Source: Symbiodinium natans
Lineage: Eukaryota; Sar; Dinophyceae; Suessiales; Symbiodiniaceae
Length of the DNA stretch: 64,000 bases
Assembly (NCBI GenBank): GCA_905221605.1
Contig: CAJNDS010002085.1
Location: 188,001 to 252,000, forward strand
Reading direction: 5' to 3'
The notes beneath the pieces are model-generated. The model did no database searches. It was not told the origin of the DNA and worked only from the letters and a program-made list of their open reading frames with translations. A program made the translations under genes and the position numbers. Shown here piece by piece: positions 12,930 to 24,519 of this stretch (position 1 is the stretch's first letter; each line of letters opens with the position of its first letter).

Positions 12930-13022
12930 TTGTTGGATGTTAACACCGATCGAGAAGCAGCCGGAAAAGCTCCAAGCCCAACTTGCCAAAGGCCACCGGA
13001 ACCCACAGTACCTAAGCTTCCC
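12930..13022 (+). CDS. Candidate exon, plus strand
   Basis: Starts after TGTGCAG and reads LLDVNTDREAAGKAPSP before a C(17)-A junction. Similar plus-strand islands follow at about 13197-13270 and 13440-13503. Confidence 0.28.
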
Positions 13023-13736
13023 TCCTCCTCACCCCCCCCCCCCCCCCCAAACAAAAAAAAACTCATCCTAAGCCACTAAAATCGTTCTTCGCAGACTTGT
13101 GGATCTCGCCACTAAAGCCCCAAACCCTAAACCCTAAACCCTAAACCCTAAACCCTAAACCCTAAACCCTAAACCTCTCAAACAATCCCTCCGAAAGCCG
13201 CAGGTGCTGGCCGGACAGAAATGGCAACCAACTCATATTTCGCAGCGCTGGGGCCTGAACTGGGGGATGAAGGTTTAGAGGATTGAAGGGTTAGAGGGCT
13301 TAGGGTTTAGGGTTTAGGGTCTTTTGCCACCCACCTCGCGGAACTCTCACATGCAAGAGGGATTAAGGTTTAGGGTCTTGGGCTTAGAGTTTGGGGGCTG
13401 AAGCTTGGGGTCTATAATGTAGGGGCTTGGGAGGCGCCTAAAGCTCTTAATTCGAGATACCATCTCGGCAACAGCGACGCCTACTCACTCGAAGCCCTCA
13501 GCCCTAACCCTGGGGCTGCCAAGGGGGTTTAGGGTTTAGGGTTTAGGGTTTAGGGATTTAGGTTGCAGTGAGGCGCGCGCACCCCTGCACATCGCAAACC
13601 CCCTCGCAGGACTGCCGTATACGTGCTCCCTCCTCTCTGCGCGCACCTCTCGTAGGTTGTTCTTGCAAAGAACAGCATGGATTTCCACAATACTTGCTGC
13701 AGTGCCTAAACCACAAAAACCCAAAAACGGGCATCG

Positions 13737-13840
13737 CTTGGGACGTTCCCCCTAAGACTAACAGTCCTTAATGGGGATTAGAATAGGGGGTTACTCTAAT
13801 CCCTATTCAGGACTGTTAGTATAAGGGGGAACATCCCAAG
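13737..13840. mobile_element. Palindromic element, 'GGGATGTTCCCCC' family, near-perfect
   Basis: CTTGGGACGTTCCCCCTAAGAC...ATAAGGGGGAACATCCCAAG, with AACAGTCCTTAATGGGGATTA pairing to AATCCCTATTCAGGACTGTT. Confidence 0.78.
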
Positions 13841-14121
13841 TTCAGGCCCTAACCCTAAACCCTACCCTAAACCCTAAACCCTAAACCCTATAGGGCTTAG
13901 GGTTTATAAAAACCCCAAACCCTAAACCCTAAACCCTATTGTTTTCAAGGAGCCTGGACCGATCCTCTCCCACTTCAGGGCACAGCGCGCCGCAGAAACG
14001 ATCCCCCGCCGTCTGTGCACTCCTGCGCCCCTTTAACCCGAAGTCCCAAATGAGGTTTAGGGTTTTTGGGTTTAGGGTTTAGATGGGTTTAGGGTTAGGG
14101 TTTAGGGTTCTTTTAACCTGA

Positions 14122-14230
14122 AGCCCCAGACTGGGGTTTCTGAAATTAGGGGTATCTTTTTGGGGTCCTTACTATCAGGGAATCCTACTATTGGGGTCTA
14201 AATTAGGGTCCCGCATTTTCGTACACCCCC
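14122..14230. mobile_element. Element with GGGGTTTCTGAAATTAGGGG / TTTTCGTACACCCCC ends
   Basis: Contains GGGGTCCTTACTATCAGGGA and TCCTACTATTGGGGTCTA. Relatives are at 11852-11960, 37985-38085, 39780-39870 and, inverted, 9220-9315. Confidence 0.6.
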
Positions 14231-14835
14231 AAATCGCCTCCAACCCCAAACTGCTAGGGCGAACTGCTAGATGTTGAGACTCAGCCTTAAAAATATTGGA
14301 GGGACCTCTTGCCAAAAAACCCTAAACCCTAAACCCTAGACCCTAAAACCTTAAAACCCGACATCGTGGTGACAAGCTTCCGGGACGTGGGGTGGAGACT
14401 CCTTGCAACATGCAACGATGACAAGTGATCAAACGCGAAAAGGAGCGGAGCACAGCCCAATAGTTACAAGTGGGGTTATAAGTAGGGTAACTCTTTGTAA
14501 AACTGGTTATAACCTTAAACCCTAAACCCTAAACCCTTGTACCCATTTAATATGGTCTAGGGTATATGATATGGTTTAGGGTTGCCGTGCGGGGGACAGC
14601 AGGAGTCAGCCACAGGCGGCATCAACCATGTAGGCAGCAAGTGCCTGCGGCCGCGCCAGCAACCCCCGCAAAACCCGCAAAGGGTTTAGGGTTTAGGGTT
14701 TAGGGCTTAGGGTTTAGGGTAACCCTTCCAGGTTGTCCCTCAACCCCTCTGGAAAAATGCTCCCAAACGAGGCACACTCTGAGAAAACCCCAGCAACGAA
14801 AACATCAAATTTCCCAAAGGCCCCCCCCCCCCCCC

Positions 14836-14925
14836 TATACTAACAGTCCTTCTTCTAATCTAGGCATCATAGGCATTATCGTACCCGCATTACAAGGACT
14901 GTTAGTATAAGGGAGAACATCCCAA
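14836..14925. mobile_element. Palindromic element, 'GGGATGTTCCCCC' family, left end replaced by poly-C
   Basis: A C(16) run replaces GGGATGTTCCCCC. ACTAACAGTCCTT and AAGGACTGTTAGTATAAGG arms remain. Confidence 0.62.
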
Positions 14926-14936
14926 CCCTAAGCTAC

Positions 14937-15082
14937 TATTTGCTTAAGAACCCCCCTCAAAAAAAATAAAATTCCCTTACTACCCTTCTAGGCCTTAGTT
15001 TTAGGGATTTTAAGTCCCCTTACTACCCTTCTAGGGTTTAGGGAATATGTGTATGTTCTGGTGGGGTTCTTAAGCAGACCGT
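14937..15082. mobile_element. Element with CTATTTGCTTAAG / CTTAAGCAGACCGTAG ends
   Basis: The free-standing relative of the composite channel introns. Inner CCTTACTACCCTTCTAGG occurs twice. Confidence 0.68.
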
Positions 15083-16904
15083 AGCAAGCCCTCACTGAGC
15101 CAGAAGCCCTCAAGCCTGGAGCTCCACATGAGTTTAGGGTGTAGGGTTTAGGGTTCAGGGTTTAGGGGTTAGCGTTTAGGGTTTAGGGTTTAGTTTAGGG
15201 TTTAGTCAAGTACCTGGAATTCTTCGGTTGTGCGTTTTGCCCGGAAAAGAAGCCGGGGGGGGGGGGGGGTGGGGGGTTCAGGAGCCGGGGAGACTTAACA
15301 ACTGCAGGGCTACAGCGTGTCTGACACCATGGCGGAAACGCACGGATCAGCCTCTGCGCCGGCCATACTGCATGGGGGTTGTTGAACCCTTACCCTACTT
15401 ACCCTACTTGGGGGAGACCCTACGCCCCAAGCCCCATTCCAAGCATCTGGGAGGGGGGCGGCGGGCTGGCACGTGTCAGCTGTGCTTATCCACCCCAAAC
15501 AACCCCGCAGAACTGTGGAGGCTAAACCAAGCCCTGAACAAAAAAACCAAAAAACGATCCAGTATCAAGCCCCAAGCCCTAAAACCCTAGACTCGCAGCG
15601 CTTGCAACGAACCCCCTCGAGCACTCGACAAAGCCTTAAACACCCTTCAATCAGAATCAAGCGACCGGCTTGCCTTTTCACGCCTCACTCCCAAAGCAGC
15701 AACGAGTGTCTTCCAGTGTCACTGGATCAACCTTGCGATCTCGTGGCGCTAAGGTTTGGGGTATGGTGCTGAGATCTAAACCCTAAACTCTAAACCCTAA
15801 ACCCATCTCAAGTCAACCCTAGGATGGGCACACGGCCTGGGCAAGTGCTTCTTCGCACTTCAGCATAGTCGACGATGCTTCGGTAGAGAGACCCAGAGGT
15901 TGGGATTTCTGGGGTTGGGGCATATTCCGCACGCTGTATCTTTTATGAGGTCCCCTCTAGGCCCCTACTGTAGACCAGCATGAGCTCCACGCTATGCTCC
16001 AAACCCTATTGGGGTTTTGCGGGGTTTTTATAGTATAATTTCAAAGGGACCATAAGGGAAAATTGTTAGTAACTATTCCGACCCCATAAACAGTCCATAA
16101 GGCCTCATAAGAACTCTTGAGGTTTTGGGTTTCGGGTGTAAACCCCAAACCCTCAGGCCCGTGCCCTTCGCGGGAGCGAGCCCCAAGATCTTCAGGAACA
16201 TCTGCGCCATACCTGGAAGACTTGTAACTTGTAGCTACAAGTACTGAGAAAGAGTTCGGGAGAGGGCCCCTCGCTTCGTGCCAGAGGTTCGGAAGTCTTC
16301 ATGAGTTGACAGCTCCACTGAGGTACCCAAAACCCCAAACTAGAAAAACATAAATAAACAACAATAACAACAAATATAACAGTAATAACAATAATAACAA
16401 GAATGACAAACTTAAAGGTTCTGTTTCGTAAGGCCCCTGCTCAGGAAGACGACGGCTCGTACCGTAAAAAAAGCACTGCTCAGTGACGTTAAGTGCTGGA
16501 ACTCGAAGGTAGCCCTTCTTTGTAAACAGGTTTAGGGTTTAGGGTTTAGGGTTTCGGGTTTAGGGTTTAGGGCAATTTGATCCCCTCCCCCCACGCCCTG
16601 CAATTCCCCAAAGAGCTCTGCAAGGGGACTCGGCTTGGGTTGAGGGCCTACGTATAGTCTACTGCCCTTAACAAAGGACTGCATCTTAGCTGCCGCCCCC
16701 ACCCCCCCTTTAAAAGGGTGCATGGATTGCTCGACGGGTAACTCACATACCCTCAAAGCAAGGGAAACACACCGATGGTTTAAATGCACTTCTTGAAAAG
16801 TACGCATGTGTATTTGATGACCATATATGTATATATTGACACACACACACACATTTTGACTTATTCTTGTTTTTTGGTGCGCGCGCGGGGGCACGTGTGT
16901 GTGT

Positions 16905-17150
16905 GTGTGTGTGTGGGGGGGGGGGGGGGTGGGGGGGGTGTGGGGTGTGTGGGGTGTGGGTGTGTGTGGGGGTGTGGGGGTGTGGGGGTGTGGGGGTGTG
17001 TGGGTGTGGGGGTGTGGGTGTGGGGGTGTGGGTGTGGGGGGGTGTGGGGGTGTGGGGGTGTGGGGGTGTGGGGGTGTGGGGGTGTGGGGGTGTGGGGGTG
17101 TGGGGGTGTGGGGGTGTGGGGGTGTGGGGGTGTGGGTGTGTGTGGGTGTT
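16905..17150. repeat. G-rich minisatellite (GGGGGTGT)n
   Basis: About 245 bp of GTGTGGGG-type units after a (GT)n run. Long open frames across it in several registers are artefacts. Confidence 0.95.
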
Positions 17151-17744
17151 TATGAACAAGTTATGCCAGGTAGACAGAAGCCCTCAGCCCCAACCCTTTA
17201 AAGCCGTTGTTGGCTCCACCAGCCTCTACAACCTGGTAGGCCTCTGCTTGCAACACAGAAATACTAATAGGCTTCCCTTGTGGCCCTTATAGTATGTTAA
17301 TACTATGATTTTTGCATTCCCTTATACTATAATGACCCCGAAATAACCTGCTCAACTTACTGAGGCCCTATACTTCGACAGAAACCCAAGCAACCCAAGC
17401 AACCCTTCGTAGAACAAGAAAGCAAACGCTACCTTCAAGTCCAACACGCCCGAGGCCATCGACCCCTCAGCCCGAAATCTAGGGTTCAGCTTTCTAGCCC
17501 TCAAAGCCATAAACCCTAAACCTAATTCTAAGCCCTGAGGTCTAAACCCTAAACCCCAAACCCCTGAACCCGAAACCTAATTCTAAACCCTAGGCCCTAA
17601 ACACTTCAACGGCAGCCAGGGGGGCTCCGCTATCGACCGCGGCCCTAGCGGAGCTCCATGCGGCTCCCGAGATGATGGGACCTTGGGAGCTGGAGGTTTA
17701 GGGCTCTTAGGGCTTATTGGGGCTTTTAGGGGTTTAGGGTTCCC

Positions 17745-17890
17745 TACTTGGAGGTTCATGGTACTTGTTAACCCATTATAACTGTACTTTTGACAGTACT
17801 TATAACCATATATTAGGGCAGATAAGGAGCTCATAAGTAGGTTAAAAGTACAGGTCTGATTGGTTAATAAGTACAATGAACCTTCAAGTA
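17745..17890. mobile_element. Foldback element, long form
   Basis: TACTTGGAGGTTCATGG...ACAATGAACCTTCAAGTA, inner TAACTGTACTT / AAAGTACAG arms, TA at both ends. Confidence 0.75.
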
Positions 17891-18651
17891 TAAACACTAC
17901 CCAAAACTGAAGCCTCATAGCCTCATCCATCCTCCGCGCCGCCCCGATCCCGTCAAACCTTTTTGAAACCGGCCTAAACCGTAAACTTGGGTTCCCCCTT
18001 AAACTAGGGTTAGGGTTTAGGGTTTAGAGTTTAGGGAAATAGGGAGCATAGTACCCCTTACGATAATCCCCATTAAGGACTGTTGGTATAATAAGGGGGA
18101 ACATCCCAACCCTCAACCCCAAACCCTGAAAACCTGAAACTGCCCATCAAGACATTGACCTGGACCTGCAACCCCTGGGATATTATGGGGCTCACATGAA
18201 AACAAGCGCATCCCTAAAGGCCCATGTGGTTTAGGGTTTCGGGTTTAGGGTCCATGTACCGAAATAGGGAACTTGGGCCTTCTCAAGTATTTGCAGGGAG
18301 TTTGGCGGGCCCAAGTATATGACAAAAAGGTGCATGGACCCTTGGGGTAAAGTATCCCAAGGCCTACCTTCTGGAAAAAAACATCCTGAGTAGTTACCCA
18401 GGGTTTCCCCTAAACCCCGAACCCGAAACCCCGCACCCTGAACCCTGAAACCCCTAAACCCTAAACCCCGGCCCCTAAATAAACCCTACCCCCCAAACCA
18501 TCTACGGCACTACTGGGCATCCTAGCAGCCGTCGCCCAGACTTTGCAAGCGGCACAAACTCCCCCAAAAAAAGAAGCGCAAAGGCGAGACCCAAGAGTAG
18601 CCGAGGAATAAAAAAAGTGCTGCTTTGGTTTAAAGGGGGCTTATTAGGGAA

Positions 18652-18738
18652 CCTAAACCCTAAACCCTAAACCCTAAACCCTAAACCCTAAACCCTAAAC
18701 CCTAAACCCTAAACCCTAAACCCTAAACCCTAAACCCT
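18652..18738. repeat. Telomere-like array CCCTAAA, about 12 units
   Basis: Uninterrupted heptamer array abutting a candidate exon. Confidence 0.95.
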
Positions 18739-18820
18739 GGCCTACACTTGGGTCCTGGAAGGCCACCAGCGCCTCCAAATCGCGGAAATGGAGCTCTCAT
18801 CCACAACTCTTGTCCCAAAC
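18736..18820 (+). CDS. Candidate exon, plus strand
   Basis: Open frame containing LAYTWVLEGHQRLQIAEMEL, directly after a 12-unit CCCTAAA array and before more telomere-like variants. Function unknown. Confidence 0.28.
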
Positions 18821-18984
18821 CCTACATTTAAAAGACTGTAAACCCTATAAACCCCATAAACCCTTGAAACCCTATAAACCCTATGAACCCTATAAACCCT
18901 AAACCCCCAACCAGGACCTCAACTTCATGAATGTCCATAAGCCAAAACGGAGCCCCAAAGCGCCTAAAACACCTCTCGGCTTCT

Positions 18985-19088
18985 ACTCTCTACTCAACTA
19001 TAACTGTACTTATAACCCACTTATGAGCACCTTCAAGTGCCCCAATGTGGTTATCATTGGGTTCTTAAGTACCATGAACCTCCAAGTA
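18985..19088. mobile_element. Foldback element, left end lost
   Basis: Inner TATAACTGTACTTATAACCC arm and an intact right end TACCATGAACCTCCAAGTA. The outer left 25 bp are missing. Confidence 0.65.
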
Positions 19089-19308
19089 GGGGAGGGGGGG
19101 GTGACAGTAGGGCTTTTTGGATTAGGTCAGGCGTCCCCCTACTCAGAACTTATAGCCCCCAAACCCTAAACCCTAAAACCCTAAACCCCAAACGCCGAAA
19201 AAAAAACCAACCCAAAACTCTCAACCCGAGGGGCTCGATGCCCAGGTCCATCCAGGCAGGCTGGTAGTGCCCGTTGCTGGCAACGTCCATGGCATATCTC
19301 TCAATGGT

Positions 19309-19626
19309 ATGTCTTGAACCTCAGATGCTCAAGTTAACAAGGGGTTTAGGGTTTAGGGTTTAGGGTATGTTGTGCACCTCAGGCGCGCAAGTTCAGGTTT
19401 AGGGTTTAGGGTTTAGGGTTTAGGGTTTAGGGTTTAGGGTTTAGGGTTTAGGGTTTAGGGTTTAGGGTTTAGGGTTTAGGGTTTAGGGTTTAGGGGCTAG
19501 CTTAGGGTATGTCTTGAACCTCAGATGCTCACGAAAAAAAGGGGGGTTGAGGGTTCAGGGCTTAGGGTTTAGCCTGCTTAGAAGCTGACTTTTCCCGTAT
19601 GTCTTGAACCTCAGATGCTCAAGAAA
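19309..19626. repeat. Module GTATGTCTTGAACCTCAGATG repeated three times
   Basis: Near-identical 25-bp units at about 19310, 19507 and 19598, each followed by a TTTAGGG-type run. Confidence 0.8.
19395..19495. repeat. Telomere-like array TTTAGGG, about 14 units
   Basis: Opposite orientation to the 18652 array 660 bp away, lying between repeats of GTATGTCTTGAACCTCAGATG. Confidence 0.95.
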
Positions 19627-19692
19627 AAAGGGGGGTTGAGGGCTCAGGGCTTGAGCCGCGCTCAAGTCAAGAGGGTTTAGGCTTTAGGGCCG

Positions 19693-19844
19693 CTTGGGGT
19701 TCATGGTACTCATAGCCCAATCATAGCTGTAACTTATAACCCACTGATAAGCCCCTTAAGTGGCCGAATGCGCTTGTAATTGGGTTATAAGATGTTCGAA
19801 GCACTGTCATCATGGGGTTATTAAGTACCATGAACCTCCAGCTA
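19693..19844. mobile_element. Foldback element, long form
   Basis: CTTGGGGTTCATGGTACT...AGTACCATGAACCTCCAGCTA, with an extra inner duplication of the GGGTTAT arm. Confidence 0.68.
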
Positions 19845-20221
19845 AGGGCATCGCATTTTGCAAGGCCCGCCGCCCTCATCACATGAGCTTCTACTGTGCC
19901 CCCCTGAGAGTCCCGGCAAAACCCTAAACCCCTTAGCACAAATAGTGTTGTTGGTCTTGAGATGATGAAAGGGAAAAAGGCGCAATGCCTGAAGTGGGAG
20001 ACTTTTGTATAAACCAAGTCCGCCCCAGACCCGAAACCTTCCCTTCAGGGCCCAGAGCCCTTGACCCCAAGCATCCCAACAGTTTAGGGTTTAGGGTTTA
20101 GCGTTTAGGAATTATGGCCAGCCCGAGCCCAGAATCCTGCCGAGATCAGCCGAGGTACTGGATCTGATAAATACGCGACAGACAGATTTCAATACCTCGG
20201 CCCGAACGATCTGTCCAAAGG

Positions 20222-20400
20222 GTGGGGATGTTCCCCCTTATACTAACAGTCCTTGAAAAGACCCCAAAAGAAGAAACAATCATAAGCCCTATACTGCCCT
20301 TAATAAGGAAGAATATTTGTTGTTTTTTCGGTGTTCTTAAGCAATTCGTAGTATCAGAATCCCTATTCAGGAATTTGGTAGCATAAGGGGGAACATCCCA
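20222..20400. mobile_element. Palindromic element with a nested second element
   Basis: Outer ends GGGGATGTTCCCCCTTATACT and GCATAAGGGGGAACATCCCA. Inside, at about 20262-20352, lies an unrelated insert with a TTCTTAAGCAATTCGTAG end. Confidence 0.7.
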
Positions 20401-20460
20401 GTGGCTAAGCGTTCGTTCTGAACGAAGGGGCCTGGGTTCCTCAACTAAGGGCACATATTT

Positions 20461-20540
20461 TCGGGAAGCTGGGGCTTAGTTTAGGGAAGCTGGAGCTTAG
20501 TTTAGGGAAGCTGGGGCTTAGTTTAGGGAAGCTGGGGCTT
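20461..20540. repeat. 21-bp tandem repeat, four copies
   Basis: Unit GGGAAGCTGGGGCTTAGTTTA, with one A/G difference in the second copy. Confidence 0.92.
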
Positions 20541-20815
20541 AGAGGGCATTTTAGACTTTGGAACCGTTGGTCTAGGTTGGCCCCGTAGACTTCAGACCCT
20601 TGAAAACATATTCCTACCTGCCATCCACTTGTACTCCAAAAGATATTCAACATACCCCGTGGGCCCACCCTTAACAAAAATTAGGGGGGGGTATGGTAAA
20701 ATCCTTCCATATATTCTCCTTTTACAGGTCAAGGGGTATGGGTAATTATTCTTAGACAAACCCAAGAAGTCAAAATATGTACTATCCCAAGGGCCTACTC
20801 AGGTTTGAGGTAACC

Positions 20816-20898
20816 CACTGCTATTTGCTTGAGAACTCCTAACAAAAAGATTCATAACCCCCCCTTATTACCCTTTAAGCAAGCGGTAGTGCTCCAAG
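20816..20898. mobile_element. Short element with GCTATTTGCTTGAG / AAGCAAGCGGTAG ends
   Basis: Same family as 14937-15082, only about 80 bp, with ATAACCCCCCCTTATTACCC inside. Confidence 0.62.
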
Positions 20899-21365
20899 TA
20901 ATCTTCCTGCCAAGGTTCGATTCCTTGGCCCGTGGCACCGCTTTCCTTCATTTGAGGGCTCAGGGTTTAGGGTTTGGGGTTAGGTGGTGGGCTTATGGTG
21001 GGGCTTCGTAGCATGAGAAGGCGCGGCACCTAACGCGCCCCCAGCAAAGAATCTGCCCCCAACGCCTTCGGGCCCGTGTCCCCTGTCCCCTAAACCCGAA
21101 ACCCAACCCTTTTGCATCCCCTGAGCCCAAAACGCCGGAGTCCAGTTAGAAGACGCGTGGGTTTAGGGGCACACCGGGGCTTCCCCTCGAGAATATGGTT
21201 TCGGGGGGGCTCAGGGTTCCGGGTTTAGGGTCTACTTACAGACATAGTCATGGCGAGAACCGGAAAAAGAATAATAAGAATAACTAAGCTAACTCAACTG
21301 CTCACTTCGAGCATCCTCTTTGACAGAGAAGGATCAGCTTGGACAGGGCGCTCCAGAGAGAGGGA

Positions 21366-21490
21366 TACTTGGAGGTTCATGGGTAGGCATAAGTGGGGTC
21401 ATAAGTAGGGTAACTATACGTATATCTGGGTTGTAAACCTTATTTAGGGTACTTATAACCCTGCACAGAACCGCCCAGGAACCTCCAAGC
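21366..21490. mobile_element. Foldback element, short form
   Basis: TACTTGGAGGTTCATGGGTAG...CGCCCAGGAACCTCCAAGC. A second right-end fragment lies just downstream at 21522-21553. Confidence 0.7.
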
Positions 21491-22503
21491 TCTAAACCCC
21501 CATACCCTAAACCCTAGACACTACTTCTAACTGCCCATGAAGCTTCAAGTATGGGGATATCCTAAACCCTAAACCCAAAACCCTCCGCAATCCGAAAAAA
21601 CTCCGCGGGGGGCCTTTCACGGATACTCTGGGGGATTCTGGGGGCGGGATTCTCTGGGGGAGTAGCAGGTCCAGGCCGGGAGAAATTGGGTTTAGGGTTT
21701 AGGGTTTAGGGTTTAGGGTTTAGGGTTCAGGGCGATAACATCCAACAACTCCACACAGAGTGGGGGGAGGGGGGGAACACCTATCCTCTTAACCCTCCAT
21801 CATCCCTAAGGCCTAAACCATAGGTTTAGGGTTTAGGGTTTAGGGTTTAGGGTTTAGGGTTTAGGGTCCCTAAACCCTAAACCCCGACTTGTCCAAATCG
21901 TTAGCTTTGCCGCGTGGGCCGAGACGTTCGGGGTGGGCGCCAGGGTTTTCAGAGTTGTTGCTGGGCTTTCGGAGTTTTGGTGTTTCGGGGGGGGGGGGGG
22001 GTTAGGGGGGGGGGTTTAGGGTTTAGGGTTCAGGGCTCAGGCGTTGCTGAAGTTACCCATGCTTCTGTGATGACCTTAGGCCGGCTTGGAGCTCAGCACC
22101 GCGCTCAAAAGGGCTTAGGGTTTAGGGTTTTAGGGTTTCGTGTTTATAATTTAGGGTTTAGGGTCAGGGGAGCCATACTCCTTGCTCAGACTCATCTGAG
22201 GCTGTTGAGGCCTTATTCGGACAATGTGGGCTCTCACACCCCTTCCCTTGTTGAAAAAGAACGGGCTTTAGGTGCTTAGGGTTTCCCCTCGTCGAGCCCT
22301 TAAGCTGCTACCCCCGGAGACTCCGCTGAGCATGCACACACCTCACAGCAAGAATGGCAGTCGAAGACTGCCGAGTCCTTTAGAGTTTAGGGTTAACGGT
22401 TTAGGGTTTAGGGCTGAGATGTTCAGCCGAGCTTCCGTGAAGTGCGGCTCACGCCGGCGCGCGCCGGAGCACAGGGATCCTTCGCGGAAGCTGCTGTTTT
22501 TTT

Positions 22504-22535
<32 letters not shown>

Positions 22536-22856
22536 GGGGTTTAGGGTGGTTTAGGGTTTAGGGTTTAGGGTAGGGGCCCCTGCTTATGTCCCTTAATAGT
22601 TACTCTGGCAGGACTGGGGGACCCCCCATTTTAAGGTCTTAGGGTTTAGGGTTTCTGTGGGTTCTTAGGACTGTGTACAGAAAGTTTTCTACATCCCCCT
22701 AGGTCAGGACTTACATGGGCACCTAGTTCTCCAAATCAGGTCCCTTTTTCAGGTCCTTACTGTAAGGGCCTAGATTGGGAACACGTGGCCTTAAAAGTAC
22801 TTGCTATATGGGGACTTTGGGGCCCAAGTAGAAAATGACGAGGTGCATGGGAAATG

Positions 22857-22958
22857 AAAAGTGGGGCTAGAAGCAGAATAACTATAGTCAGAACTGTTCA
22901 TGACCCTATTGAGGATACTTAAAGACCTGTAATCACCACCCGTGAACCTTCAAGTAAG
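22857..22958. mobile_element. Degenerate foldback element, short form
   Basis: AAGTGGGGCTAGAAGCAG inner arm and CCCGTGAACCTTCAAGTA right end; the left end is absent. A similar relic is at 31087-31190. Confidence 0.5.
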
Positions 22959-22976
22959 GGATTTAGGGCACGACCC

Positions 22977-23078
22977 GCGACGCCCGCAGCACCACCGTCC
23001 GGGAGCACGGACGCCGTGCTGAAGCTTGACGCGCACCTAGCGGTGGGGGTGTGGCAGCCCTGGAAGTTCCTCAACCCT
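22977..23078 (+). CDS. Candidate exon, plus strand
   Basis: Open for 33 codons across a GC-rich island; contains GSTDAVLKLDAHLAVGVWQP. It runs into a G-rich TTTGGGG tract. It could be an upstream exon of the 24.2-24.5 kb gene. No homologue recognised. Confidence 0.3.
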
Positions 23079-23172
23079 CAAGGTTTGGGGGTTTGCGGGG
23101 GGTTTGGGGGTTTGGGGGGGGTTTGCGGGGGTTTGGGGGGGGGTTTGGGGGTCAAAGACCAACAGGGGCTCT

Positions 23173-23590
23173 GAAGAGAGAGAGAGAGAGAGTGTGTGTG
23201 AGAGAGAGTGAGAGAGTGAGAGACACCAGACAGGCAAAAAGAGAGAGAGAGAGAGAGGAAGGAAACCAAGAGGACATGCAGAAAGAAAACACCGCCCAAA
23301 CACAGCCCAAACACACACCATGCATAGCAGGCCCTATAGAAGTGGACCAGATGTGCATGAGGTGCAATGGCGCGGCATAAAGGAATCTTCATGCGTATTC
23401 ATAAGTACACATAATGACATACATTTCATTTCACTACTACATTGCGTTACACTACAGTACAGTAGACTGCAGTACATTACAGTATACATGACAAGACATT
23501 ACATCGCGTCACCCACACCACCTCACATTACAACTGTACCACGTTACATTACATTACATTACATTACACTACATTACATTACATTCCAGG
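23173..23590. repeat. GA/GT and ACATT microsatellites
   Basis: (GA)n and (GT)n at 23173-23262, and (ACATT)n-like at 23400-23590. Confidence 0.9.
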
Positions 23591-23801
23591 CAAAATATGA
23601 ACATGCAGTATATGAGGGCTCTCACTTTGGGGTTTTTGGTCCATCTGTGACCGCCCTGCCTTGCTGATGTCGAAAGACATCACTGTGGGCTCCTGCTTAG
23701 GGTTTAGGGTTTAGGGTTTAGGGTTTCGAGACCCAAGAGTGCCCCAGGAAAGAAAAGAAGAGTGCCCTTTAGAAGGGACACGACATGGCAGGGTTTAGGG
23801 T

Positions 23802-23904
23802 TGAGGCCCAAGAGTAACCTAGGAACTTAAAGGGTGCCCTTTTGGCTAAAAAGGGGCGTCTAAGGGAACCTAAACACTACAAAAAGGGAGTAGGAGCCTA
23901 CTCT
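23802..23904. mobile_element. Element with CCCAAGAGTAACC / GCCTACTCTGGGTC ends
   Basis: GAGGCCCAAGAGTAACCTAGG...GAGCCTACTCTGGGTC, with a GGGTGCCCTTTT hairpin inside. A partial copy is directly upstream at 23723-23785. Confidence 0.65.
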
Positions 23905-24202
23905 GGGTCAGCTTGTCAGCCGGCGCGTACAAAGGGCCGCTACGGTCCAGAGCTTTCTGGCGCCACTATATCAAAAGACCTCTAAAGCCAAGATGGTACG
24001 CTGCTCTGAAGATCTTGCAAAGTAACGGCCGGATGCCCCCGCACAATCGAACCGACTTGCCAGGTAATTTGGGTTGTACTGACAGAGGCAAGGTCTGCCT
24101 CGAGCCCCCCCATTCTCGTTAGTCGCCCTAAACCCTCAACCCTAAACCGTCAGGGTTTAGGGTTTAGGGTTTCGGGTTTCTAAACCTAAACTCTTGCTGC
24201 AG

Positions 24203-24473
24203 GATGTGGGCGTAGTATGGAAACTTTACCACCACCCGCGAGCCAGGCAATTCCTTCCACTCATCTACCAGCCCAAGCCCCTTGAGCCTGACTTCGCACA
24301 AGCCCTCTCTCTGTGGCTCACAGGACCTCTAGTAAACCTAAACCCTGAACCCTAAACCCTACACCCTAAACCCTAAAGCCCAGAGGCTCTCCGCAACCGG
24401 CTTGGACATCAAGCGCGCGCCCACCGCGCGGCGGGCGCTCCTGGGCGGTCAGGGGAGCTTGGCTAGCGCATAG
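24203..24473 (+). CDS. Candidate 3' end of an unidentified plus-strand gene, two exons
   Basis: Exon 24203-24331 (after CTGCAG; 43 codons, contains VVWKLYHHPRARQFLPLIYQ) joins in phase 0 to 24384-24473 (contains ATGLDIKRAPTARRALLGGQ, ends TAG). The intervening 52-bp intron GTAAAC...CCCAG consists only of telomere-like units. No family was recognised. The evidence is open frame, splice motifs and phase only. Confidence 0.4.
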
Positions 24474-24519
24474 AAACCCTCACGCCCTTAAAGCCCTCTT
24501 TAAGGTCTAGGGTTTAGGG

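Larger units (their letters stand above)
15083..18650. other. Repeat-rich stretch, no defensible gene
   Basis: Short telomere-like runs, a G(18) run at 15248-15270, the minisatellite at 16.9 kb, and small open islands near 15822-15899 (+) and 16135-16205 (-) that could be exons but have no support beyond an open frame. Confidence 0.5.

Noticed and set aside
16743-17292. Long open frames on both strands across the G-rich minisatellite
   Set aside because: Their translation is only the repeat unit in several registers; no start context or conserved residue pattern.
18652-19495. A true chromosome end or telomere in the window
   Set aside because: Arrays are short, in both orientations and surrounded by unique sequence and genes.
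19395-19495. CRISPR array
   Set aside because: Heptamer repeats without spacers, in a eukaryotic context.
23037-23392. Serine/leucine-rich frames at 23.0-23.4 kb
   Set aside because: Produced by GA/CT and GT microsatellites; low complexity on both strands.
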